The notes beneath the pieces are model-generated. The model was given only the letters and a program-made list of their open reading frames with translations, made no database searches and was not told where the DNA came from. A DNA stretch of 64,000 bases from Bradyrhizobium sp. KBS0727 (lineage in GTDB: Bacteria; Pseudomonadota; Alphaproteobacteria; Rhizobiales; Xanthobacteraceae), in the NCBI RefSeq assembly GCF_005937885.2, contig NZ_CP042176.1, positions 7,125,501 to 7,189,500 on the forward strand. The letters are read 5' to 3'. Both the position numbers and the translations under genes were made by a program. Shown here piece after piece: positions 1 through 9,118 of this stretch. Positions within the stretch are counted from its first letter, which is position 1, and each line of letters opens with the position of its first letter.

Positions 1-2631
1 CTCAGGCAGCAGGGCTGCCGACGGCGCGGGATCGCCGGAGACCGGCATGTCCGTGACATCGGCGGTCACGGTTTCCGGCACGATCGCATCAGACGGCGTC
101 TCGGCAACGGCCTCGGTTGGTGCGGCTTCGGTCGCGGAGACAACAACGGGCACCGGCTTCGGCGGCAGCGGCGCGCGGCGGTCCATGCGGTAGCCGAGCG
201 CGCGCAGGATCGAGGCAAAATCTTCGCCGGCCGATCCGGTCAGCGAGGTCATCGCCTGCGTCACCACAAAGCCGCGGCCGTCGAACGCACCGGCCGGCTT
301 TTCGCCGGGCGAACTCTCGCGCCAGGCCAAAGCGGGACGAATGAGATCGGCGAGACGTTCCAGAATATCGACACGCACCGCACGCTCGCCGCACTGGCGA
401 TAGCCGAGCAGCCGATAGGCATCGCGCGGCAGCGCCTTGTCGACCGGGAACGAGGTGCGGCCCGAACTCGCCAGATGCTGCGCGCCCGACAAAGCCGACA
501 TATCGACATTGTCCTGCTTCTCGGCCCACAAAAGCGAGGCCAGCGCGCGCGCGGCGGGCTTCAAGAGCGCCGGGAAATAGATGTGATAGGCGCCGAAGCG
601 GACGCCATACTTGCGCAACGTGGCGCGCGACGCCTGATCGAGATCCTTCATCTCCGCGGAGATTTTCGCGCGCTCGAGCACGCCGAGCGCTTCGACCAGC
701 TGGAACGCGATGCCGCGGCCGATGCCGGTGATGTCCTCGGCCTTGGAAAGTCCGAACAGCGGGCCCAGCAGCTTTTCGATATGCGTCTTCAGCCACAGAT
801 CGAGCCGGGTCTGCACGGCCTCGCGCGGCGCGCCGTTCAAGCGATCGTCGGCAATGATGCGAATGCGCGGATGCAGCGCATCGTCAGCGGCGACGAGTTT
901 GGCCACGGCGTCGCCAGTCCAGCGGATGGTGCCGTCGGAGGCCAGCACGATCTGATCGTCGGGGGCTGCAGCGAGCTTTTCGGCACGCGTGTCGATCTCG
1001 CCGGCGAGCACCTGTTGCGCCGCCGCCTGCAGCGCCTTGGCATCCGAGCCGGCTTCTGCTGCATCCGGCGCAAAGGTGAATCCGTCGAGGCGGCCGATCG
1101 CATGGCCTTCAACAATCACTTCGCCGGTCTTGCCAATTTCCGTATTCAAAACACTGTTCTCCCGCAGGCGGCGCATCAATACACTGGTACGGCGGTCAAC
1201 GAAACGCTCCGTAAGCCGTTCATGCAGCGCATCGGACAATTTATTTTCGACTTCGCGCGTGATTCCCTGCCAGTGATCGGGGTCGGAAAGCCAGTCCGGC
1301 CGGTTGGCGACGAAGGTCCAGGTGCGGATTTGCGCGATTCGGCCCGACAGCGTGTCGATATCGCCGTTGGCGTTATCGGCCTGGTCGACCTGGGCGGCGA
1401 ACCATGCATCGGGAATCCGGCCGTTTTTCATCAGAAAACTGTAGAGCGTGGTCACGAGTTCGGCATGGGCGGCCGGCGCCAGCCGGCGGTAATCCGGGAT
1501 CTGGCAGGCGTCCCACAGCCGTTCCACGGCCGCCTTCCCATGGGCCATGTCCCGCACATCGCCGTCGCGGGCGGCGTGATCGAGCACGCGCAAATCCTCG
1601 GCAATCGGCGCCCGGGTCAGAGCCTCATGCGTGGGCGACACCGCCAGAGAGACCTGCAACGAGCCCAGCGAGGCGAAATCCAGCTTCGAATTGCGCCACT
1701 GCAGCATTTTGACGCTGTCGAAGGTGTGGTTCTGCAGCGCGTTCACCAGCTCCGGCTCGAACGGCGCGCAGCGGCCGGTGGTGCCGAAGGTGCCGTTACG
1801 GGTGGCGCGCCCGGCGCGGCCGGCGATCTGCGCGAATTCGGACGGGTTGAGGCGGCGGAACTGGTAGCCGTCATATTTGCGGTCACTGGCAAAGGCGACG
1901 TGATCGACGTCGAGGTTGAGCCCCATGCCGACGGCGTCGGTGGCAACGAGATAATCGACGTCGCCGTTCTGGAACATCGCGACCTGCGCATTCCTTGTGC
2001 GGGGCGAGAGCGAGCCCAGCACCACGGCTGCACCGCCATGCTGGCGGCGGATCAGTTCCGCGATCGCATAGACCTCGTCGGCCGAGAACGCGACAATCGC
2101 GGTTCGGCGCGGCTGCCGCGTGATCTTGCGGTCGCCGGCGAATTCAAGCTGCGACAATCGCGGCCGGGTGACGATCGAGGCGCCCGGCAGCAGCCGCTCG
2201 ATGATGGGACGCATGGTCGCAGCCCCCAGCAGCAGCGTCTCGTCGCGACCGCGCCGGTGCAGGATGCGATCGGTGAAGACATGCCCGCGTTCGAGATCGG
2301 CTGCGATCTGGATTTCGTCGACGGCGAGAAAACTGACGTCGATATCGCGCGGCATCGCCTCGACGGTGGAGACCCAGTAGCGCGGATTTTTCGGCTTGAT
2401 CTTCTCTTCGCCGGTGATCAGCGCGACCGCTTCAACGCCGGCGCGATCCGCGACCTTGTTGTAGACCTCGCGCGCCAAGAGCCGCAGCGGCAGGCCGATG
2501 ACCCCGGACGAATGCGCCAGCATCCGCTCGATCGCCAGATGCGTCTTGCCGGTGTTGGTCGGCCCGAGGACTGCGGTGACGCCGGAGCCGGGAGCGCGTT
2601 CGTGGGCGAACGGGGAATGAGAGAAAGCCAT
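1..2631 (-). CDS. SUV3-like superfamily 2 helicase, partial (3' end outside window)
   Basis: The frame enters from beyond the left edge and gives 877 codons up to an ATG at 2631. Residues 23-30 are a Walker A loop (GPTNTGKT), 105-108 a motif II read as DEIQ, and about 268-275 a motif VI (QIAGRAGR). This is the arrangement of SUV3-like DExH helicases, which in mitochondria and alphaproteobacteria unwind RNA for turnover. The second half has no motif I can name, and the last visible stretch is rich in Ala, Pro and Val, so it may be a low-complexity tail. The opposite strand also carries a long open frame here, but only this strand gives helicase motifs. Helicase class is secure; the substrate is inferred. 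Confidence 0.9.
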   Translation of the reverse strand, partial: MAFSHSPFAHERAPGSGVTAVLGPTNTGKTHLAIERMLAHSSGVIGLPLRLLAREVYNKVADRAGVEAVALITGEEKIKPKNPRYWVSTVEAMPRDIDVSFLAVDEIQIAADLERGHVFTDRILHRRGRDETLLLGAATMRPIIERLLPGASIVTRPRLSQLEFAGDRKITRQPRRTAIVAFSADEVYAIAELIRRQHGGAAVVLGSLSPRTRNAQVAMFQNGDVDYLVATDAVGMGLNLDVDHVAFASDRKYDGYQFRRLNPSEFAQIAGRAGRATRNGTFGTTGRCAPFEPELVNALQNHTFDSVKMLQWRNSKLDFASLGSLQVSLAVSPTHEALTRAPIAEDLRVLDHAARDGDVRDMAHGKAAVERLWDACQIPDYRRLAPAAHAELVTTLYSFLMKNGRIPDAWFAAQVDQADNANGDIDTLSGRIAQIRTWTFVANRPDWLSDPDHWQGITREVENKLSDALHERLTERFVDRRTSVLMRRLRENSVLNTEIGKTGEVIVEGHAIGRLDGFTFAPDAAEAGSDAKALQAAAQQVLAGEIDTRAEKLAAAPDDQIVLASDGTIRWTGDAVAKLVAADDALHPRIRIIADDRLNGAPREAVQTRLDLWLKTHIEKLLGPLFGLSKAEDITGIGRGIAFQLVEALGVLERAKISAEMKDLDQASRATLRKYGVRFGAYHIYFPALLKPAARALASLLWAEKQDNVDMSALSGAQHLASSGRTSFPVDKALPRDAYRLLGYRQCGERAVRVDILERLADLIRPALAWRESSPGEKPAGAFDGRGFVVTQAMTSLTGSAGEDFASILRALGYRMDRRAPLPPKPVPVVVSATEAAPTEAVAETPSDAIVPETVTADVTDMPVSGDPAPSAALLPE

Positions 2632-2925
2632 ATTTTACGGGTGTTTCTTGCGTCGCGTCTTTTTCAGGGTGTGTCATTATGCGACGGTGATGCGGTCGCG
2701 CTTAAGCTCTGGAACGAGTCTGGAACGAATCGCGTCCGAATCGCAGACTCCACCCTAGACCGGCTTCGTTCTCCGCAACATCTCGCGTGGGTGCGATCGA
2801 GACGGCACTAGATCAAGTTTGAGAGGCCTCCACAAGATCAGGTTTTTCGGCGGAAACGTTAAGAACAAAGCGGCGGCGGAGTCGAATCAGAAGCGGTGAA
2901 GAGTCAACGGGATTCTCGCCGGGTT
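2632..2925. other. intergenic, no gene seen
   Basis: This is the region upstream of the helicase start. No coding frame or RNA gene could be supported. It presumably carries the helicase promoter on the minus strand, but no clear -35/-10 pair was identified. Confidence 0.4.
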
Positions 2926-3031
2926 CGTCATTCCGGGGCGATGCGAAGCATCGAACCCGGAATCTCGAGATTCCCCGGGGTGCAATTGCACCCCTGAGGT
3001 CTGGTGCTAACGCACCATCCCGGAATGACGG
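2926..3031. repeat. palindromic intergenic repeat (family A)
   Basis: The segment opens with CGTCATTCCGGGG and closes with CCCGGAATGACGG, with nested inverted repeats inside (GATGCGAAGCATC, GAATCTCGAGATTC, GGGTGCAATTGCACCC). The same modules recur at 42444-42521. It lies downstream of a DUF3108 gene and can fold into a branched structure at RNA level. Confidence 0.75.
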
Positions 3032-3040
3032 CCAAAAAAA

Positions 3041-3949
3041 TCACTGCGTCTTCGCGACCCGTGGCGGCGCGGCCGACGTCACGAACGACGTCGCTTCCAG
3101 CATCGCAGGGCCCAGCGGCGTCGGGATGGTCATGCGGAACGGCACCAGGATGCGGGTGCCGGCGACGGGAACGAAGGCGACCTCCATGTTGCGCTGGTTG
3201 GCGAGCCATTTGATCACCGGGCGATCGGGGATGTAGCCCGCGACCGGCGTGAAATAGATCGCGCATACCACCGCGGGGCCGTGATAGCCGTGCTCGGCCT
3301 TCACGGTTTCCATCCGCTTGAAATCGAGCTTGAGGTCGTAGCGCAGGCGGCCGTCGAACACGCCGGTGCCGGTGCGGCAGGCATCGGGCGACAGCACCTC
3401 GCCGGTGCCGGGCACGCGGATCATCGAGCCGGTCATGGGATCGAGCACGTTCTTGCGCTGCGCGTCGGTGACAACGATGCGGTCGGCATCGACCGGCGGC
3501 ACTGGATCGATCGAAAACTCCTTCACCCCGCCATTGGCCAGGATCAGGCGGATGGTTTCGGATTTCTTTTGGGTCGTGGTGGTCGCCACATAGGACGCGG
3601 CGACCAGCGCGCCGTTGACGACCCGGCCCTGGCTGGCGCCGGAACCTGAGCCGCCGGAAAACGCCTTCAACAGCCCGGCGCTGCCGCCTTGTGCGGAGGC
3701 CGAATACACGTCGTCGCCGATTTCGATGGTCCAGGCCCCCTTGCCGACCGGAATGCCGGATAGCGAGGCCTCATAATGGGCATCCACCCGCCCCTGTGCT
3801 GCGGCCATCTGCGGCGCAGCCAGGAGCCAAACCCCGGCGCAAAGGCTGAAAAACAGCCCCAAACGGGACGCCAAAAGGGAGGCCAAAAGGGCGGCAATGG
3901 CACGGGATCGGATCACGAACGGCGGGTTCCAGGGTTGGCTGTGCGGCAA
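3041..3949 (-). CDS. DUF3108 family exported protein
   Basis: The product is 302 residues from a TTG at 3949; a GTG at 3916 is an equally plausible start and puts the hydrophobic segment closer to the N-terminus. Neither start has a clear ribosome site. A long hydrophobic stretch ending in AAPQMAAAQG looks like a Sec signal peptide. The mature part has the features of DUF3108 proteins: an N-terminal strand region (YEASLSGIPVGKG), and a C-terminal region with VKWLA-like and ILVPFRM segments. DUF3108 proteins are periplasmic proteins of unknown function in proteobacteria. The gene stands alone, between the repeat at 2926 and rpmB on the other strand. Confidence 0.8.
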   Translation of the reverse strand: MPHSQPWNPPFVIRSRAIAALLASLLASRLGLFFSLCAGVWLLAAPQMAAAQGRVDAHYEASLSGIPVGKGAWTIEIGDDVYSASAQGGSAGLLKAFSGGSGSGASQGRVVNGALVAASYVATTTTQKKSETIRLILANGGVKEFSIDPVPPVDADRIVVTDAQRKNVLDPMTGSMIRVPGTGEVLSPDACRTGTGVFDGRLRYDLKLDFKRMETVKAEHGYHGPAVVCAIYFTPVAGYIPDRPVIKWLANQRNMEVAFVPVAGTRILVPFRMTIPTPLGPAMLEATSFVTSAAPPRVAKTQ

Positions 3950-4160
3950 GGTTATCTAAGCAGAAATATCCGGCAAACAACGCGAATTTCGCGAAAAGCT
4001 GGCCTCATCAAGCCCCCGGCGGGACATAAAACTCCCGGCCGGACCATCGGGGGATACGGTCTTTATGATGCGGCGGGGAATGCGCCGTTTATATGGTAGA
4101 TTACGCCGCTGGAACCGCCGATAAACCGGTCTGCTCCGCGCATTTCCCGGCCGTTAAAAC

Positions 4161-4189
4161 CTTGACGGTTCGGACCATCAGCCCTATAG
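4161..4189 (+). promoter_or_regulatory. housekeeping promoter of rpmB
   Basis: CTTGAC at 4161-4166, a 17-base spacer, then CTATAG at 4184-4189. This is close to the alphaproteobacterial RpoD consensus CTTGAC-N17-CTATAT. It lies about 90 bases before the rpmB start, on the coding strand. Confidence 0.6.
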
Positions 4190-4281
4190 GTCCGCGGTTC
4201 CTGGAAATGGACGCGATTTTGGACCCCCGCGCGGCGCTTAGGGTGCGCTGCCCGATGGCGGGGATGGAAGAGGATTTTGCG

Positions 4282-4602
4282 ATGTCCCGTAAGTGCGAAT
4301 TGACCGCCAAGGGCCCCCAGGTGGGCCACAAGGTGAGCCACTCGAACATCAAGACCAAGCGCCGGTTCCTGCCGAACCTGGTCAACGTCACCTTCATCTC
4401 GGACGCGCTCGGCCGCAACGTGCGCCTGCGGGTGTCGACCAACGCGCTGAAGAGCGTCGACCACAATGGCGGCCTCGATGCCTTCCTGCAGAAGGCCCGC
4501 GCCACCAACCTCTCGCCCCGTGCGCTCGACCTGAAGCGCGCGATCGAGAAGAAGGTCGGCAAGCCGGTGTTCGTGAAGAAGGAAGTGAAGAAGGCGAGCT
4601 AA
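4282..4602 (+). CDS. rpmB: 50S ribosomal protein L28
   Basis: The product is 106 residues. The start MSRKCELTAKG at 4282 matches the usual beginning of alphaproteobacterial L28; the frame is open further upstream to 4093, but that part overlaps the promoter and does not resemble L28. HSNIKTKRRFLPNL at residues 20-33 is the hallmark of the family. The C-terminus is Lys-rich (KKEVKKAS), as expected for rRNA contact. L28 sits in the large subunit near the E site. The gene is a single transcription unit, with a promoter at 4161 and a hairpin terminator at 4642. Confidence 0.97.
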   Translation: MSRKCELTAKGPQVGHKVSHSNIKTKRRFLPNLVNVTFISDALGRNVRLRVSTNALKSVDHNGGLDAFLQKARATNLSPRALDLKRAIEKKVGKPVFVKKEVKKAS

Positions 4603-4641
4603 GGCGTAGCTGCACTTCACTGGCGGATTAGAGTTTTGAAG

Positions 4642-4670
4642 CGGCCGGGTCGAAAGACCCGGCCGTTTTT
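4642..4670 (+). terminator. rho-independent terminator of rpmB
   Basis: The stem CGGCCGGGT / ACCCGGCCG closes a CGAAAG loop and is followed by TTTTTG. It begins 40 bases after the rpmB stop. A near-identical hairpin follows the large porin at 9119. Confidence 0.85.
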
Positions 4671-4764
4671 GTTTTGGGCCATACGACTTAAGGCTCGTGC
4701 ATCCATCCTTGCTCACGTCCTGCGGTTGCGCTTGTATGCCCGTGGGTCTGGGGAGGCTCCTAAC

Positions 4765-4974
4765 ATGCGTAATCTTGGAATCGTGGTGCTTTGCGCCGCG
4801 TTGGGCGGCTGCGTCTCGACCAACGAAACCATTTCATTTCGAACGACTAATCCACAGCAAAGCCTGACGTCGCACTTCCGAAATCGAGTCAGGATCGATT
4901 TGAAGCTCTCTTCAAGATCATCAACGAGAAGTTTCGAAAGGCAAAGCCGAAGCATTAGTTTCCATCGCCAGTAG
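4765..4974 (+). CDS. small putative lipoprotein, possibly frameshifted
   Basis: An ATG at 4765 follows a good ribosome site (GGGGAGG, 4750-4756). The first 17 residues form a lipoprotein signal with lipobox LGGC (MRNLGIVVLCAALGGC), so the N-terminus is probably real. The rest of this frame (to residue 69) is Ser/Arg-rich and looks unlike a folded protein. A second frame over about 4852-4958 reads more naturally, ending in a helix-like INEKFRKAKPKH. A frameshift near 4850 would join the two. I do not recognise the family. Confidence 0.4.
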   Translation: MRNLGIVVLCAALGGCVSTNETISFRTTNPQQSLTSHFRNRVRIDLKLSSRSSTRSFERQSRSISFHRQ

Positions 4975-4980
4975 CGCCGC

Positions 4981-5144
4981 CTATTCTCCCTGTCTCTGAG
5001 AGGAGAGCATGCCGTAGATGCTTGGCAGGTAGCGGCGGTACTGGTCGACCAGCCATCCGTCACGCGCACGGATTAGGGGCGCTGCTTCCAAGTTGAACTC
5101 AACAAATCCCCCAAACTGCAATATGCTCGCGGAGGTAGCATCGA
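4981..5144 (-). other. possible coding remnant
   Basis: On the minus strand this stretch reads as plausible protein: it ends with GWLVDQYRRYLPSIYGMLSS just before a TAG at 4981-4983. No start with a ribosome site is visible, and the frame simply continues antisense into the DUF2235 gene. It may be the 3' tail of a lost gene, or chance. Confidence 0.2.
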
Positions 5145-5154
5145 GGTCGCCCCC

Positions 5155-6438
5155 ATGAAAAACATCATCATCCTCTGCGACGGCACCGGCAACGAGATCT
5201 CCGAGAACATTTCCAATGTCCTCAAGTTCTATCGCTGCCTGCGCAAGACAGACAAAACCAGTCCGCGGCAGATGGTGTTTTACGATCCCGGCGTCGGCAC
5301 GCTGGCGCGGCCGAACCCGTGGCGCAAGCTGGCGCAGGATTTCACCGCCATCCTCGGGCTCGCCACCGGCTATGGCCTCGATGACAAGGTGCTGCAGTCC
5401 TACCTGTTCCTGGTCCGGCATTACGAGCCCGGCGACCAGATCTATTTGTTCGGCTTTTCGCGCGGCGCCTACACCGTGCGGGTGCTGGCGGGGCTGATCC
5501 ACAAGGTCGGTCTGATCTCGCCGGAGCAGTCCAATCTCGCCGGCAGCGGCCTCACCGCCTACAAGCAGCTTTCCAGCGGCGGCCAAAATGAGCTGGCGCA
5601 GCTCACCGATGCCGGCGATGCCGATGGACCGCTGGCGGCCTCGAAGGACGACCAGGCCGCGCAGTTCGCGCGCATCACCTCGGCGACGTGGCCGCTGATC
5701 CGTTTCGTCGGCGTCTGGGATACGGTCGCGAGCGTGATCGTGCCGCGGCCCGACCGGCTGTACTGGCCGAGCCTGGAAGAACTCGCCTACACGCTGCACA
5801 ATCCGAGCGTACAGACGTTCCGGCAGGCGATCTCGATCGACGAGCGGCGCTGCATGTTCCGCCTGAAGAAATGGGACGACCCGCAAATCTTCAAGCACAA
5901 CCGCTTCAACGACGCGCATGCCGAGCCGCAGGATATCCGGCAGGTCTGGTTCGCCGGCGTGCATTCGGATATCGGCGGCGGCTATCCTGAAGTCGAATCG
6001 GGGCTATCGAAATATCCGCTGCTCTGGATGATCGCAGAAGCCGAGAAATGCGGGCTCACGGTCAACCCGCGTACCGTCAACCAGCTCGCCTGGGGCATTC
6101 AGCGCAAGAGCAGCCCGTTCTCCTACGTCGCGCCTGATACCAACGCCACGCTGCATCAGTCGCTACACGGCGCGTGGTGGCTGCTGGAATTTTTGCCGAA
6201 GCGCGCGAGCTACCAGGAATGGCCGGACCGCCAAACGCATTTCGGCTTCTACATCCCCGACGGCGAGCCGCGCCCGATTCCGGAAGGCGCGCTGGTCCAT
6301 GAGTCGGTGACCAAGCGGATGGACGCGATCAGGGCGTATCGTCCGGTCAACCTGCCGACGCGGTTCGAGACCGTGCCGATGCCGGTGCCGCCGGTGCATG
6401 CCAGCGCCGACGATGGGGCGGAGGCGGAAGAGGCGTGA
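5155..6438 (+). CDS. DUF2235 family alpha/beta-hydrolase-like protein
   Basis: The product is 427 residues and starts MKNIIILCDGTGN. The DUF2235 signature is complete: DGTGN at 9-13, the nucleophile elbow GFSRGAY at 100-106 (Ser102), and GVHSDIGGGY near 267-276, which carries the expected Asp/His. DUF2235 is the catalytic domain of Tle1-type phospholipase effectors, but many solitary members have no known substrate. There is no signal peptide and no neighbouring type VI secretion gene, so a cytosolic role is as likely as an effector role. The next gene is a porin in the same direction, separated by a G/C-rich repeat. Confidence 0.88.
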   Translation: MKNIIILCDGTGNEISENISNVLKFYRCLRKTDKTSPRQMVFYDPGVGTLARPNPWRKLAQDFTAILGLATGYGLDDKVLQSYLFLVRHYEPGDQIYLFGFSRGAYTVRVLAGLIHKVGLISPEQSNLAGSGLTAYKQLSSGGQNELAQLTDAGDADGPLAASKDDQAAQFARITSATWPLIRFVGVWDTVASVIVPRPDRLYWPSLEELAYTLHNPSVQTFRQAISIDERRCMFRLKKWDDPQIFKHNRFNDAHAEPQDIRQVWFAGVHSDIGGGYPEVESGLSKYPLLWMIAEAEKCGLTVNPRTVNQLAWGIQRKSSPFSYVAPDTNATLHQSLHGAWWLLEFLPKRASYQEWPDRQTHFGFYIPDGEPRPIPEGALVHESVTKRMDAIRAYRPVNLPTRFETVPMPVPPVHASADDGAEAEEA

Positions 6439-6446
6439 TCTTCGTT

Positions 6447-6545
6447 CCCTCCCCCCTTGTGGGGGAGGGTTAGGGAGGGGGTGGCGGCAACGGTGGTGCG
6501 CGTGGCTTACCCCTCTCCCCAGCCCTCCCCCACAAGGGGGGAGGG
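6447..6545. repeat. GC-rich inverted repeat
   Basis: CCCTCCCCCCTTGTGGGGGAGGG is followed, after a spacer, by CCCTCCCCCACAAGGGGGGAGGG in opposite sense, flanked by AGGGAGGGGG and CCCCTCTCCCC. The arms pair locally and with each other. It starts just after the DUF2235 gene and could act as a transcript end or mRNA stabiliser. Confidence 0.7.
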
Positions 6546-6866
6546 AGCCGACCTTTCGAATCGAGAGAGTTCGGACTTCACCTCGCCTGCATGCGGAGGA
6601 GACTTCGCGCCATCTCACAAGGGGGACCCCACGGAAGCGCTGTGCCGCACAGTCCCACTGAACGTGATGCCACCTCACACAAAAGCGCCATTTCTGTTGC
6701 TCTGCGGGCACGATGGCCGGGAATAGCGCCGCCGCGATGGAACCCGACATGGCTTGCAACGACAACCTGTGGTTCCCTTGCGGTATTGTTTCCAAATATT
6801 GCCAGCCAAAGAATTGGAATGCCGATGAGAATGCAAAGCGCGCCGCACCAACACGGCGCATCGCCG

Positions 6867-9095
6867 ATGACCCGCCACCCAGGCTGGCGCCGGCTGTTTC
6901 TCACCGGCGCTTCACTCATGGTGTTGAGCGACGCCGCCATGGCCGCGGATCTTCCGATCGCGAAAGCGCCACCGCCGGCGATCGCCGCTTCATGGGCCGG
7001 ATTCTATCTCGGCGTGCATGGCGGCTATGGCTGGAAGCAGGACGACTTCTCGCAGTCCGAGGCGTTCCGGTTGCAAAGAGCGCAGTCCATCAACGGCGTC
7101 CGGTCGCAGGGCGCGGTCTATGGCGGCCAGGCCGGCTACAACTGGCAATTCGGCCGCGCTGTCACCGGCCTCGAGATCGATTTCAGCGCCACCGGCATCA
7201 AGGGCAGCAACGGCGTCACCGAGACCAACCCGTTCGGCAATGGAACGTTCACCACCAGCCTCTCGCTAGGCGAACGCGTCCAATATCTCGGCACGACGCG
7301 CGCACGGCTCGGTTGGTTGCCGACCGACAATGTTCTGCTCTACGGCACCGCCGGCCTCGCCTGGGAGCGGCTCGACGTCACATCGACCGCATCGCAGATC
7401 GCGACGCCGGGACCGACTACGCAAACCATCAACCAGCGCGCGCCCACCGACAAGTTCGGCTGGGTCGCGGGCGTCGGCGCCGAAGTGATGCTCGGCAGCC
7501 CGAACTGGATCGGCCGCCTCGAATATCTGCATTACGATCTCGGCCAGGTGGCGACGGCATCCCTGAATATCCAGGCCGGCGGCTTCCGCGATGTCTCCAC
7601 CGCCGGCTCGCAGCATATCGATGTCGTTCGCGCCGGCATTTCCTACAAGTTCGGCGAGACCGCGAAATTTGCCAGCGTACCCTATGCCAAGGCGCCCGCG
7701 ATGGCCGCGCCGCTTGCCACCTGGGCCGGCTTCTATGCCGGCGCGCATGGCGGCTATGGCTGGGGCGAGAATCCCTATTCGTTGCCGGGCGCGCTCACGA
7801 TGATCAGCCCCACCGGCGCGATCGGCGGGACCAGGCCGACGGGCTGGGTGGCCGGCGGGCAGTTCGGTCACAACTGGCAGTATGATCGTGTCGTTGCCGG
7901 CCTCGAAGCCGATCTCAGCGCCGCCGATCTCAAGGGCGCGTCGAACACCCTCACCAGCACCGGGGGTGGCGGCAGCATCAGTCTCGGTTTCGATGACAAA
8001 GTGAAATATCTCGGCACCGCGCGCGGCCGCCTCGGCTACACGGTCACGCCGAACTGGCTGCTCTATGGCACCGCCGGCCTTGCATGGGAGCGTTTCGAGC
8101 GCACCGCGACCTTCGCGCAGACCGCGCCGGCCGGCTCCACCATCACGCGAAGCCTGTCGCCGAGCGACCGGTTCGGCTGGGTCGCCGGCGTCGGCGGCGA
8201 AGTCATGCTCGGCAGCCCGAACTGGATCGCGCGCCTCGAATATCTGCATTACGACTTCGGGCGCATCAACGGCGACGGCAGCTTCTTCTCCGATCAGCCG
8301 GGAAACACCGTCAGCGCCGGCATCACGGCGGGACACCAGACCATCGACCTCGTGCGCGCCGGCGTCTCCTACAAGTTCGGTCCGGACGCAGCCCCGCTCG
8401 CGGCGGCTTCCCCGGCCTACGCCAAGGCGCCGCGCATGCCGGCGCCGCTGCAAAGCTGGGCCGGCTTCTACATCGGCGCCCATGCCGGCTATGGCTGGAA
8501 GCAGAACGATTTCTCGACCGTCTTCTTCCTCAACACGTCCGACGGCGGCATCCATTCCCAGGGCTGGCTCGCCGGCGGCCAGGCCGGTTACAACTGGCAA
8601 TACGGCAATGTCGTTGCCGGCCTCGAACTCGACGGCACGGCAACCGGCATCAGGGGCAGTTCAATTCCGGTGACGGCCTCAACCGAAACCGAAACGCTGT
8701 CCGACAACGTGAAGTATCTCGGCACCGCGCGCGGCCGCCTCGGCTACACGGTCACGCCGAACTGGCTGCTCTACGGCACCGGCGGTCTGGCCTGGGAGCA
8801 CGGCTTGCGGAAGATCACCGACATATCGGTGTTCCCGGGCGTCGGCGTCCAGACCGGCATCGGCGAATCGCCGCGCGATCTGTTCGGCTGGGTCGCCGGC
8901 GTCGGTGTCGAAACCTTCCTCGGAAGTTCGAACTGGATCGCGCGGCTCGAATATCTGCACTACGATTTCGGCGGCGTCGAAGCCACCAACACCACGGTAT
9001 CGACAGTCGCGGGCGTGGCCTCCAGCGCCGACAAGTCCGGCCGCCAGACCATCGACACCGTCCGCGCCGGCGTCTCCTACAAGTTCACGCCGTAG
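6867..9095 (+). CDS. triple-domain outer-membrane beta-barrel protein (Omp25/RopB-like)
   Basis: The product is 742 residues from the ATG at 6867, chosen because MTRHPGWRRLFLTGASL begins a signal peptide ending SDAAMA|ADLP; in-frame ATGs at 6819 and 6831 are alternatives and no start has a strong ribosome site. The mature chain is three copies of an OMP_b-brl barrel of roughly 245 residues. Each copy opens with W-A-G-F-Y (residues 43, 286, 531) and ends with an aromatic beta-signal-like VRAG-SYKF (about 262, 504, 742). Linkers between copies are AKAP-rich. Single-barrel relatives (Omp25, RopB, Omp31 type) are abundant rhizobial outer-membrane proteins. Three barrels in one chain is unusual. 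Base usage matches the neighbours. Confidence 0.88.
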   Translation: MTRHPGWRRLFLTGASLMVLSDAAMAADLPIAKAPPPAIAASWAGFYLGVHGGYGWKQDDFSQSEAFRLQRAQSINGVRSQGAVYGGQAGYNWQFGRAVTGLEIDFSATGIKGSNGVTETNPFGNGTFTTSLSLGERVQYLGTTRARLGWLPTDNVLLYGTAGLAWERLDVTSTASQIATPGPTTQTINQRAPTDKFGWVAGVGAEVMLGSPNWIGRLEYLHYDLGQVATASLNIQAGGFRDVSTAGSQHIDVVRAGISYKFGETAKFASVPYAKAPAMAAPLATWAGFYAGAHGGYGWGENPYSLPGALTMISPTGAIGGTRPTGWVAGGQFGHNWQYDRVVAGLEADLSAADLKGASNTLTSTGGGGSISLGFDDKVKYLGTARGRLGYTVTPNWLLYGTAGLAWERFERTATFAQTAPAGSTITRSLSPSDRFGWVAGVGGEVMLGSPNWIARLEYLHYDFGRINGDGSFFSDQPGNTVSAGITAGHQTIDLVRAGVSYKFGPDAAPLAAASPAYAKAPRMPAPLQSWAGFYIGAHAGYGWKQNDFSTVFFLNTSDGGIHSQGWLAGGQAGYNWQYGNVVAGLELDGTATGIRGSSIPVTASTETETLSDNVKYLGTARGRLGYTVTPNWLLYGTGGLAWEHGLRKITDISVFPGVGVQTGIGESPRDLFGWVAGVGVETFLGSSNWIARLEYLHYDFGGVEATNTTVSTVAGVASSADKSGRQTIDTVRAGVSYKFTP

Positions 9096-9118
9096 CGCCA
9101 GTCTGTCTCTCTGCGCTG

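Noticed and set aside
475..2811. A 778-codon open frame on the plus strand.
   Set aside because: It is antisense to the helicase, which has clear motifs; the translation has no family resemblance. Long antisense frames are common at high GC.
7266..8600. 444-codon minus-strand ORF in the porin.
   Set aside because: Repetitive antisense of the three barrel repeats, Ala/Arg/Glu-rich.
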